A DNA stretch of 64,000 nucleotides from Lophius americanus (taxonomy: Eukaryota; Chordata; Actinopteri; Lophiiformes; Lophiidae): positions 2,508,501-2,572,500 of the forward strand of contig JBBDHG010000063.1 in NCBI GenBank assembly GCA_037951165.1, written 5' to 3'. The translations under genes and the position numbers were made by a program. The notes beneath the pieces were generated by a model, which was not told the origin of the DNA, ran no database searches, and was given only the letters and a program-made list of their open reading frames with translations. Shown here in pieces: positions 23,930-35,618 of the stretch (positions within the stretch are counted from its first letter, which is position 1; every line of letters begins with the position of its first letter).

Positions 23930-26900
23930 TTAAGGTCTGGGCGTGTAGCGGAGGTACTTCTTTCCAGAGGGCAGATCTTTGGTGTAGACGCCGTCCGGGA
24001 ACAAAGAGGCAGCCTCCTCCTCTGACATACTGGGGGGAACCATCACACACTCTCCTGGCTGGAGGGAGGCAAACACACATAAAGGTTCTCACTCCAAACA
24101 CTAGTGACTTAATTCACGCTTCTACTATCTCTAAGTAAATGAAAGTCACTTCCAACAGTGTATCGTACCCTCCAGTCTGCGGGCGTGGCCACTCGCCTGC
24201 TGGCTGTGATCTGCAGTGAGTCCACCACTCGCAAAATCTCATCAAAGTTGCGTCCCGTTGTGGCCGGGTAGAGGATGGAGAGTTTCAGCCTCTTGTCAGG
24301 CCCGATGATGAAGACCTACAGGCATAATAAAAAAGAGATGGAGCCTGATGGGGGTTACAGTTATTCCCTAATTTCCTAATTCCCTCATAATGTTGCTCTG
24401 TCATAATGTTGCTCTGTTATTCTGTTATTCTGTATTCTGTAACATGCTCTGCGGCTGTAACACTGCAATTTCCCCATTGTGGGACTAATAAAGGTTTATC
24501 TGATCTTATCATATCTTATCTTAAAGCCACAACAGTTGATATTACATTTGAATGCTCCTGCTAAAATAATAGAATTGGATTTCGACATGAAGACTTACAC
24601 AGCGGGCCGTGAGCGGCATTCCATCTTTGTCCTTCTCATCGGGGTCCAGCATGCCCAGCGCCACCGCCAGTTCCCGGTTACTGTCTGCTATGATGGGGAA
24701 AGGCAGCGAGCAGCAAGCAGACTCTTCACAGTTGTATGCCAAGATGTCCTGGTTGGTGCAGAGACACAAGCTCTTAGTTACTTACAAAAGCTCTACATTA
24801 TAATCTGGTATTTAAAGAAAGCAAAGTGCAGCACACTGGAGAGTGATCACAGATTCAAATCAAATGAAGCTGTTGATCACATACAGGATTTGGACGTGCA
24901 TGTCTTCCTAAAATGGGTTAAATATGCTGTGTACTAATTTCTATTTCCAAAGAACCCATATCTGCGGCTTTTGTTTAAACTGCAACGGATGCAGTCTTAA
25001 CTGCGTTCACAGTTACATTGCAGCATAACCCATTTCTTCTGTTTTTTCCCCATTGCATAATTGTCTAGAACAGTGGTTCTCAAACTATGGTACGTGTACC
25101 ACTGGTGGTACGCCGGATCCATACTAGTGGTACACAGAGGAATCTCCGAAATCTTTTACTAAATTCAATAAGATTAATTTAAAAATGTACTATAAACCAT
25201 AATAAACAATACTATCAAAATACTATCAAAATACTATGATGAATGAAATGAAAATATTGTAACCATGGGTTAAATTAAATTGGCTTTAAAATAAGTTCAG
25301 CCTGTCCTGTAGTTTATTTGTTAAGACGTCCATCAACCTGCTGTGTGGTCGGGTTTCAGTAACAATGTAATCGTTACTTCGGAGGAGAATATTATTATCA
25401 GCGTTGTAGAAACTGCTGTGGAAGACAGTCAACACAGCAGCTTCTCTGAATCAACAGCATCAACAGCATCAACAGCATCAACCGGCCAAAAACAGTAAGA
25501 ATAAATGACCGGGGTTACATTAGAATTTGAAATGTGCATTTACAGGGACTAACAGTTTTAAATGTTAATGTTCTCACCTGCTCTGTGCGTGTACTGTATG
25601 TGTGTGTGCGCTGTATGTGTGTGTACTGTATGTGTGTGTGCGCTGTATGTGTGTGTGCTGTATGTGTGTGTACTGTATGTGTGTGTGCTGTATGTGTGTG
25701 TGCTGTATGTGTGTGTGCTGTATGTGTGTATACTTTATGTGTGTTTACTGTATGTGTGTGTGTATACTGCATGTGTGTGTGCTGTATGTGTGTATACTGT
25801 GTGTGTGTGCTGTATGTGTGTATACTTTATGTGTGTATACTGTATGTGGTGTGTATACTGTATGTGTGTGTGCTGTATGTGTGTGTGACTGTACTGTATG
25901 TGTGTGTGCTGTATGTGACTGTACTGTATGTGTGTATACTGTATATGTGTGTGCTGTATGAGTGTGTGCTGTATGTGACTGTACTGTATGTGTGTATACT
26001 GTATATGTGTGTGCTGTATGTGTGTGCTGTATGTGTGTGCTGTATGTGTGTGTGTATTGTATGTGTGTGTGCTGTATGTGTGTGAGTATTGTATTTGTGT
26101 GTGCTGTATGTGTGTGTATTGTATTTGTGTGTGCTGTATGTGTGTGAAGGACTGCCCCTCACATTATGATCATGTGATAGAGTTTAAGGGCCAGGTCTAG
26201 TGATACTCCTTTGCACAGTGTGGTTGTAGCGGACTAATCAACAATAAATAATATTCTTATATGGAATATATTTTCTTCCTGTTATATAGGAAGAAAATAA
26301 AACTACAGTTTAGCTGAATAGGGTAACCCACTTCTACTAATGTATGTTTATATTGGTCATAATGGTGGTACTTGGAGAGCCGGATATATTCTGAGGTGGT
26401 ACACAGTGTGAAAGGTACCACTGCCCTAGAAGAACCAAACCGCATCTGTCTTGCAGATTGATACGTTTAACGTTTATTAAAAAACCTTAAAGGAAGTGAA
26501 ATTGTACATTCATTAAATTTTGGCCCGAATTAACTTTAGCAAATGACATTTGCTTTCACAGGATGGCAAGGTGGCGGTCTTAGGCTATCACACCTTGGTC
26601 CAGCCGTGGTGATCCTCCAGGCAGTCGATGGACAGGGCGATCATTTTGACGCCGCGTCTGCTGAAGTCACCGCACAGTCTGACTGCTCGACCCAGTTCTG
26701 TGGTGCACACGGGGGTGTAGTCTCTGGGGTGGGAGAACAGGATCCCCCATCTAGAAAATAAATTTGTCAACCACTGTAACAATTTCATGCTTTTACTCCT
26801 TTATAGGAGTGTTCCATCTACTGGGGTGTCTTTATATGATTGAGGGGTGTGGCTCAGCTCTTCTCAAAGTCAGGATCAAAGTCAGGTCCAGAGGGCGGGG

Positions 26901-27798
26901 CAAAAGGGGCACTGGCCCCAGCTCACCAGGGTAGTTTTCTTCATCATCACAGAGCTCAATCAGCTTTGTGACGATGGTGATTATGAGTTTTGACACCATT
27001 ATATAAACAGAAGCAGGGCTGCCAACAACACCTGCAGCTTTGGAGATGCTCTGATCCAGCCATCACGCCATCACTATTAGGCCTTAATCAAACTCACTCA
27101 GATCCTTACACGTGACATTCTATCCTGCTTCCAACTCATCAACTTCAATCTGCTGCTTAATAGACTCAAGGTGGTTATAATGTTATGGTTTATCAGTGTT
27201 ATTCAACACTTAAATTGGCTCTTACTCTGTTTATAGTATTCTATATTTGGCATAAAAATGACTTATGAATTATGTTCTCTGTGCACCCACGATTAAAAAC
27301 ACAATTCATATGAAACTGTAGAACCTTTATTTCCTAAGATGTTTGACGTGATCAAACGTGCATCGTTCAATACTGTGGTTATTATTATGCTCAATAGGAC
27401 GAGGCTGACTCTGACAGGAACTTCCAGTTTCAGGTTGTGCTGTTTCATATCATCAAAGACGACAACAGGAAGGACTTTTAAGTGGGTCACGAATCATCAA
27501 TATGGTAAGGAGATTTTAAACATGTTGACTTATAGGCCACACTAACTTTCTTACAGTGGGTTTAGTATTCAGTGGAAAGGCATTAGTGAAATTTTGGGTT
27601 GACATGGAGATATATGGATTAAATAAAATATCTTGATGAACTGGTTCTCTATACTTCTGAATGGATTTAGACTTATTAAATAAAATACAAGCTACTATCC
27701 CCGAGGATGTGTCACCTACTTTCAGTTTCAGTATGGTTAAATGTTATAACCATTTATCTGTGCAGTGATTACTTATTAAATACCATCAATAATTTCAG

Positions 27799-27864
<66 letters not shown>

Positions 27865-28011
27865 GTCATCTGTATTCTCAATAATCAAATAGTTAGTCAT
27901 ATTCATCAAGCATACTTACGCATCGCCGAGAAACTGGTGGAGTTTGATTTTCCCGCAGGTGGTCTCAGCCTCAAAGTCAGGAATCACGTCTCCGAGCATC
28001 AGTCCCGGCAT
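23930..28011 (-). CDS. prdx6: Peroxiredoxin-6 (1-Cys peroxiredoxin), 5 exons, 224 aa, with an altered phospholipase motif
   Basis: Exons in transcript order (minus): 28011-27920, 26750-26594, 24748-24599, 24315-24169, 24058-23930. All have GT-AG ends, total 675 nt, 224 aa, the human length. The peroxidatic Cys46 sits in [17 protein letters not shown]; the C-terminal half has [52 protein letters not shown] and ends [12 protein letters not shown]. The family reduces peroxides and phospholipid hydroperoxides with glutathione/GST-pi and in mammals also has phospholipase A2 and lysophospholipid acyltransferase activity using Ser32, His26 and Asp140. Here His25 and the Asp of GPDK are kept, but the Ser position is Ala31 (codon GC|A split by intron 1), giving GDAWG. 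Nine Cys are predicted, against two in human. Divergent from the PLPP6-like gene. Confidence 0.95.
24345..24525 (+). repeat. Retrotransposon-like 3' tail in prdx6 intron 3
   Basis: Near-tandem CATAATGTTGCTCTGT and TTATTCTG units, then CAATTTCCCCATTGTGGGAC followed by an ATAAAGG and (TTATC)n-type end. This is the familiar tail of an abundant fish retroelement, here on the plus strand and antisense to prdx6. Confidence 0.55.
25071..26423. mobile_element. Non-autonomous hAT-like element in prdx6 intron 2
   Basis: The left end CAGTGGTTCTCAAACTATGG is a hAT-type terminal sequence. The right end, about 26365-26423, ends GTGAAAGGTACCACTG, whose complement also begins CAGTGGTACC and continues to TGTGTACCACCT, matching GTGTACCACTGG of the left end. 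Candidate 8-bp target duplications flank it: GTCTAGAA at 25063-25070 and CCCTAGAA at 26424-26431 (6 of 8 identical). No transposase frame is present; the middle is AT-rich DNA plus the TG-rich minisatellite at 25600-26150. Confidence 0.65.
25592..26150. repeat. TG-rich minisatellite (TGTATGTGTGTGTGC-type units)
   Basis: About 550 bases of imperfect tandem units of 14-20 bases, each built from CTGTATGTGTGTGTG with variants that insert TACTGTATG, ACTGTACTG or TATACTTTATG. Higher-order duplication is visible: the block GACTGTACTGTATGTGTGTA recurs near 25918 and 25978. It lies inside the hAT-like element. Confidence 0.9.
27025..27200 (-). mobile_element. Tc1/mariner 5' terminal fragment (family A) in prdx6 intron 1
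   Basis: CCTGCAGCTTTGGAGATGCT and CTTCCAACTCATCAACTTCA followed by GGTTATAATGTTATGGTTTA is the terminal region of family A in minus orientation, so it runs with prdx6. Confidence 0.65.
27803..27864. repeat. (CT)n microsatellite in prdx6 intron 1
   Basis: About 60 bases of CT with one interruption (CTTTCT), 56 bases from the exon 1 donor on the intron side. Confidence 0.95.
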
Positions 28012-28053
28012 TCTGACAGTTCCGTGTGTTCAGCCGCGGCTCCGGTGGCAGAA

Positions 28054-29151
<1,098 letters not shown>

Positions 29152-31394
29152 ATGAAAATGTCTTTACCGACTTCCAGGCGGAATAGCTGTCGCGGAGTTG
29201 TGTGTGGAAACCGGGCAACTTCTGACTGCCGCCGCCGGAACTCCAATTGCTCTTACTTTTCTTCTGGTGCTCAGACGGATTTTTCCGTCCGCCTGAGCCA
29301 GCCGATCTTCACCATCACGCTCCGGTTCTTGCTGGCTATAGATCTGTGGCTGTCCAAGCGGCTCGGAATGTGCGCCTGTGAGGAGTCTCCGTGGGGCAGC
29401 ATACGGCCTCTGGTGCGCCTGGTGGAGTTTTCTGGGCATGTCATCCCGTGGCTCATTGGAACACTGTACACTCTGCTGCGTGGGGACAGCGTGGAGGAGC
29501 AGGAGATCATGCTCAACTTGACCCTGGGTGAGCGATCGATTGGGCAATGAAGTTTGACTACAGGTTACAGCAGAAATTTAATATGACCTTTCTCAATTGT
29601 GCAAATTAAAAATCAAATCCTGTGGAATGCAAAATGCACATTTTAGTCTATCAGATTATACCTTCACTCATTCAGCTTCACACCGAGTTAATAAATGCGT
29701 TATTACGCAGATTTGCTATCAACTGACACGTTTAGCTGTCCCTATGAGTGCATTTTAAATAAATAAAGCTGAATTATATGGATGTTGCAGAAATAGCACA
29801 ACACAACAGGCCAAAGTTCCATCAGTTCACTCAAATGTCAAATCAGTCATTATCAGAGCCACAGGCTCGTGCGTCCTGTGACCGAGCAAGAAGCAGCAGG
29901 AGTGCATGGAAAGTTTTCTCCTCTGAGCCCAGCTGATGGCATCTGGCCACTGAAAGTCACGCACGCGACATGGCTGATGCATCATTTTGGATGTGTAGAT
30001 TATATTCGTTGACTGACAGCTTTTAGATCAAGTCTTGGTGTGGTATAGTGTGCTGTGTTGGATTACCAGAGCTATTTCTGTCACATAAGAACCTATAAAA
30101 TGCCAATGTGTTTTGGAAAAACTGTTGCTAGTATTCTTATAGACTAATGTCAAAGTAATGAGGTCAAGGTTTAATCTAATATAATATAGATAATTGGACA
30201 TTATTTGCATTTCGAGGACTACTCTGGTCCATAAATAGTTCAACAACCGCTATAAGACCCTCAGTTAAACACTTTATAAACTAGATGTTTATAAAGTTTG
30301 TAGATTTTGCACTCTATGGAAAGGTGACATGTGTTGGATCACTGCTGCCTCTTTTTTTATTTATAAGATCTCTATACAAAAGTGTTACTTCTTCTTGCTA
30401 GTTGAATTTAAACGCAAACCCCACAATGTGAGGTCCCAGACTATTCTAACATCAGCATCTCCTGATTATCAACAGAGTTGTTTAATAGTGTTAATGACTA
30501 GGAAATGAATGTGTTGCTTTTAACAGGTCATTAATAATCCGTTAATAACAACTGTGCGGTGACAGGGTTGTTTAATAGCCGTTTTGCCACAAGTCTTTTA
30601 TTTTATCTTTTTGTTCTTATTAAAATATGTATTTTTCTCAAAATGATTACCTTTACTGTTTATAACTCAGAGTTATTTTAAGTGCAGCTTTAACTTCTTA
30701 TGTATGAGTTAGACACTGCTGATCATTTATCAACTAACTATCAATATTTCAGCCACCATTATTACTAAATGACTAAGCCAAACTATATATATTGTTGAAT
30801 CACTAAAGAATAGTGTATTAACATTAATAAAGCCAGAAGTTGCCCATTATGAATCATTGTGAAGCGAGGACACAGTTTAATGGTTGAGTAGAATTGCGAT
30901 AGCCAAGAATAGATTCCTGTTGCACTTCCAGCCTGCAATGCAAACTGAAGCCCGATCTCTTTCTCCTCACAGCTCTGTTGTTGGACCTGCTTTTGGTCCG
31001 AGTCGTGAAGACTCTGGTCAGACGCCGTACACCCACCCAGAGTCGCTCTGACATCCTCTCCACCTTCTTTGTGGAGCGCTACTCCTTCCCTTCTGGTCAT
31101 GCCACACGGGCCGCCATGTGCGCCCGGTTCCTCCTCGCCCAGCAGGTGGACACGGACTCCATGAGGGTCTTGGTTTTGGGATGGGCTGCTCTGGTGAGCC
31201 TTTCCCGGCTGCTCCTTGCCAGGCACTATGTGACAGATGTTGGCTTTGGCTTGGCTATGGGTTACTGCCAGTACAGTCTGGTGGAAAGGTTGTGGGTGAC
31301 CTGGGACTTTCTGCAGGACCTACTGTTCATGCAGCTGAGAGAAGGACTCAAGAGGGCTTATGGTGGACTCTGGATGGCTGACTGGAAACACTAG
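29152..31394 (+). CDS. PLPP6-like PAP2-family lipid phosphatase, two exons, 265 aa, with a diverged C1 motif
   Basis: Exons 29152-29527 and 30973-31394 (ACCCTGG|GTGAGC ... CTCACAG|CTCTG), phase 1, TAG at 31392-31394. The protein resembles human PLPP6 (polyisoprenoid/presqualene diphosphate phosphatase, ER/nuclear envelope): LLAIDLWLSKRLGMCA, then SGHVIPWLIGTLYTLL, hydrophobic segments at the exon junction (LNLTLALLLDLLLV), C2 motif YSFPSGHATRAA, and C3 motif SRLLLARHYVTDVGFG, so both catalytic His are present. The C1 motif normally reads KX6RP; here it is KTLVRRRTP, with Thr in the Arg position. A second ATG, two codons in (29158), could also serve. It could be a teleost paralogue of PLPP6 or PLPP7; PSGH favours PLPP6 over PLPP7. 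An AATAAA lies at 31704-31709. Convergent with myoc. Confidence 0.88.
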
Positions 31395-31703
31395 ATCTAC
31401 TGGAATGGTCTGAGTGGGGAAAATGTGTAGCATGAGTGTGTGTGATTTGGAAATTCCCTGCTGGTAGGAAAGGTGAATTGTATTGTTGACATCAATAATC
31501 TAATATTTTAATTAACTGTATCTGTTTTGTCCTAATTTTTTTTTGGGTCTGAGGGAAAGACTGAAATGAATGAATGTGGCAGTGACTGGTGGGTTGTAGT
31601 ATATCACCTTAAGATCCACTTACATCTCGTTTGCACACTGGTGTCAACAACACATGGACTTAAACTTATAATACCAAAAAATTAAATTTAAATAGAGCCT
31701 TCT

Positions 31704-31709
31704 AATAAA
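31704..31709 (+). terminator. Polyadenylation signal of the PLPP6-like gene
   Basis: AATAAA in an A/T-rich context 310 bases after the stop codon. Confidence 0.45.
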
Positions 31710-34480
31710 AATACAATCAAAACAGACTTGGTTTTACATTTATTTCAGGCATTGAGTAAATGTTTGGCTCTCAAATGAAACTATTGTATGAAAATGGGAG
31801 TGCCACACTGCTTCCTGTTGAATGATATGACATTTTCATCTGAGCATGCGGTTGCACAAGTTGCCTGAGCGAGGTATGTGGTTCTGTTTGGAACAATCCG
31901 CAATGTGATCACTATATTTGCGTGAGTACCAGCGGGGGGGAAGTCAACTCACTCCTGTCCAAGTTTCCATCAGCTGCTGCTGTTGTTAAGTCTCGTGACG
32001 GTCATTATAAAATGTCCCATCTCCGTTTACAGCGTTGTCTGTACCCTTAGAGATGAAACATGGCTGCTGTTTGCATTACATGACTTTTTTTTATGTTGAA
32101 AGAACTAAATAGGGGAGAATATGACAATGAAACTCTGGTGTTTTATTGCCTTAATGAAATATTAAAAGGTTATCGAACATGAGTGTGTTTAGTCGATGCA
32201 TGAACTCCTCTCTCACTTTCTGTCCTTTTTCAGTTTCTGACAGTAAATTCAAATGTTGTTTGCAGTACGTGACTTATTTCAGCTTAAAGAAACAAAATAG
32301 TTGCATCTTTGACAATAAATCTAAATTCGTTTAATCCCATTAATGTAATATCAAACGGGTTTCTGAGTGCATAATTGTGTTTAGTAAATTCAACAGAACT
32401 GTATTAAGTGTATGCAACATAGTGGAGTTATCTAAATGAAACATAACGTTTTGATCATATTCAACATAACAGTGTTTGGTAAATGCAATATAATTGTGAT
32501 CAATACATAAAACTTAACTTTGTGTATTAAATTCATCATTCCTATGATGTAGCACTTACTTGATATATTTTGGTGGAATCTGCTTAAAAGCATTGAGTAA
32601 CAAATACTTTTTTTTCTTTATCAAATTTGTTCTGCCTACTTTCTTAGAATGGTTGACACAGCAAAGTCACTCAAAAAGAAATGTTTTATTTCTTAGAGTG
32701 TGTGCTGCCGACCCCCATCTTTATTACACCTGTGCAAATTCCAATCTAAATCTAAAGTGATTTTAGTGTCTAACGATGAAAAGGTAGCACAAACAAAATT
32801 CCAGTGCAAGTTTGCTACTCTCAATACCGCCAATTCATTTTTGTGACCCGTTGGCCTTCTTCAGAACATGAAAGAAAATGGAGATCAGGTAAGGTCAAAC
32901 AGTCACATGATGCTCCTCCTGAGGTCACCAGTACTCTCACTTATTAATATGACAATGACTTAAAACTGATTAAGCAGCAAAACTCAGATTTTAGTTGATT
33001 TAAGAGTTTTTTTTTCTTCTTGCAATTGCCAACGGTCGTCCACAGATGGCAGTGCATGACAAGAATATGGTTACCAGCAGTAAACATGGAGGCTCAGACA
33101 CAAAGAGGGAGTTGGTCCTGGGTTTTTCAACACTATGGAGGTTCAGCCCAGGACTGCATTTAAAACCAACGAATATACAAACAAAAAAACATATATATAC
33201 AATTAACATTGGAAAGAGTTCCACTAATCCATAGTCTGGTGTCTGCTTACAGCTGGCAGGTTTCTCACACCTTTCTCATTACAGCTAGTGTACATTCAAT
33301 TCAATTCAACTCAAGTACCACGCATTAACCATTCCCCAGGATTTTGTCATTTTGAAAAACAACACTGTGTTTTATACCACTATTATGCTTTTGCTCTGTT
33401 TTTCCCTTTCTCTCCTGCACTTTTGATTATACTCTATGTTATAATAATGACAAGGTTACCATGGAATTTAAACTAATTCCTTATAGCCAACTGATCTATG
33501 AGTCACAAAGTAAGTTATGACAGCTTATAAACTAAGAACTTGTCCTCTTCTTCTTTGGTGCTTACATTAACTAAGTATTACTGTATGGATAACCAATATA
33601 AATACTTTGGGATCTGTGTACTCAATATACTGGATTCATTTCTAGAGGGTATATCAGCTCACTAAGGCTCTTATTTATAATAAACTATGTCCATAACATT
33701 ACGTTTGATGTGTACAGAGTGTGTTGTGAGCATTTGAGCTCAAATAATTGCTTTTGGAAATTGTACACAGAATCAAAATAAAGCAGTTGAATTCATTAAA
33801 TGATAAAATAACCACATAATAGTCTCTGCAATGGTTAAATGAGCAGTCTATTTGCTCTGCCATAGTTTTATCTCTGCTTACAAATAGGCTACATTTATAG
33901 ATAAAGTCCTGTCACCATGATTTACTGTCACATGACAGAATGGCTTCTCCCGCCAGAGGATGCTGTTGCCATGGTGATGACATAACTCCTGAATACAGGG
34001 TTCGTAAAAGCCACTACTGCAACATTTCTACCACCTAAAATCAATAACTAAAGATGCATTGGTCCATGTGTCCCTATTTTTGTAGCATTTTGAGGGTCAT
34101 AATTGATTTTATGATACATGGTCAAAATAAATTCATACCATTCTTTAATTACAACATTCATGCATGCTCTTTTTTTTATTTAAGTGATGGAAAGCTCTTT
34201 ATTGTCATTACAAACAAGGTGGTACATGAACAGGAATTCTATTTTGGCACTCAGGTCTAAGTGAACAACGTAAATAATACGCAAAAAATAATTAGAATTT
34301 TAATGTTTAAAAGCGAGAAAAAAATACATGAAATGGTTATTCAGAGTACTTAGAATTATTTAGAATAAATAATTTAGAAAATATAAATTTGGGAATATTT
34401 TAAAATATAGAGAACAAAGAAATCTGGGAGTTTTGCACTTAAAACAAAGAATTCACGGTGTTGGGCTTAAAAGCAGGACA
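31710..34480. other. Intergenic stretch, no gene supported
   Basis: AT-rich DNA with short open frames without recognisable homology. No named repeat identified by eye. Confidence 0.4.
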
Positions 34481-34484
34481 GGAT

Positions 34485-34690
34485 TCAGACCAACAGGGGG
34501 CAGTGTTCGGTTCTGTTCATCCATCTCACAGCCTCTGGGAAGGAGCTGGACTTCAGCCTGGAGGTTTTGGCTCTGATGCTCTTCAACTTTTCCTCCTGAT
34601 TGGAGGGGGACAAACATTTGCAGGTTGGTGGGATCCCTCATGATGCTGCTGGTCACATCTGGCCAACAGCACAGTGACACACCTTCATTC
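34485..34690 (+). repeat. Dispersed fish repeat
   Basis: CATCTCACAGCCTCTGGGAA followed by CAGCCTGGAGGTTTTGGCTC and GGATCCCTCATGATGCTGCT is a fragment of a repeat common in teleost genomes. Its family name is not known to me. Confidence 0.5.
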
Positions 34691-34992
34691 CTAGCCAATC
34701 ATCTTGCTGCTGTCTCTCTAAATATGATTCTCTATGTATCTCTAGTTCCCTCCTGCTGCTTTAGGCATGCTTTCCGTCTCCTCTTTCCTTCCAGGTCATC
34801 TCATACCCACCAATATCACCATCCTCATCAGTGTCAGCAGAGGCATCAGCCACCACCACCAACAAAGCCAGTATCTGGATTCTTTTGGGGATTTATGTGC
34901 TGCTGCTGTAAAAACAATTAAAAATAAACCTAATAGACACATGTTTCCTCCAAAAAAACCCAAAGCAGATTTCGTACATATTTCGTACATAT

Positions 34993-35020
34993 TTCTGTTG
35001 TATACAAGTATACAACAGAA
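34993..35020. repeat. Perfect palindrome, 13-base arms and 2-base centre
   Basis: TTCTGTTGTATAC at 34993-35005, AA, then its exact complement GTATACAACAGAA at 35008-35020. It directly follows two tandem copies of TTTCGTACATA. It lies between the convergent 3' ends of the PLPP6-like gene and myoc. Confidence 0.85.
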
Positions 35021-35344
35021 CTCTCCCGACATGAGGGAAAGAAACACTAAATGTTAAGTAGTATATAATCAACGTTATCTCGTTATATCAAAATTTGTAT
35101 CCAAAATTCCAAAGTTTTTTGAGTTAGACTAGATCTTTGTTTCTTGAGTGTATTTCATAATACACTTCCTTCGTTAGTTTAGAAAGCTAATTAAGTGAAG
35201 GAAAAAGTCTGTTTGGTGGCAACACAATTACTAAATAACTTTGTCCTTTCGTCTGTCCAGTTATTGAGCACACACATTATGTGTGCCCTTATTATCGAGG
35301 ACAATAGCAGCTACAAACAAGTAAAGGTGTCGGTTTAGAAAAGT

Positions 35345-35350
35345 TTTATT
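35345..35350 (-). terminator. myoc: myoc polyadenylation signal
   Basis: AATAAA on the minus strand about 270 bases downstream of the myoc TAA. Confidence 0.45.
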
Positions 35351-35618
35351 GAGAACTTAAATAACATGAACAGTTATGCACAGAAAACACAATATTTCAC
35401 AATGATTACTGTTAATAAAGATAGCTGAGAACACACCTGCTTGAAGAATATATTTCTACCACTTTAATAGATCTTATTTACAATATTGCTAGAAAAAATA
35501 GATTTTGAACGATGCCAGAAAACGTAGATACCTCAAACCTCAAATTAATAAAAAACGATTATGTTTCCTCTCATCAGTACAGTCTCTTAAAGAGCCAACC
35601 CTTTCTCGATCTGTCTCT

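Noticed and set aside
25534..26085. Long Cys/Val-rich open frame (183 codons) and its overlapping frames on both strands
   Set aside because: It is the translation of the TG-rich minisatellite; a repeat with no stop codons is open in several frames.
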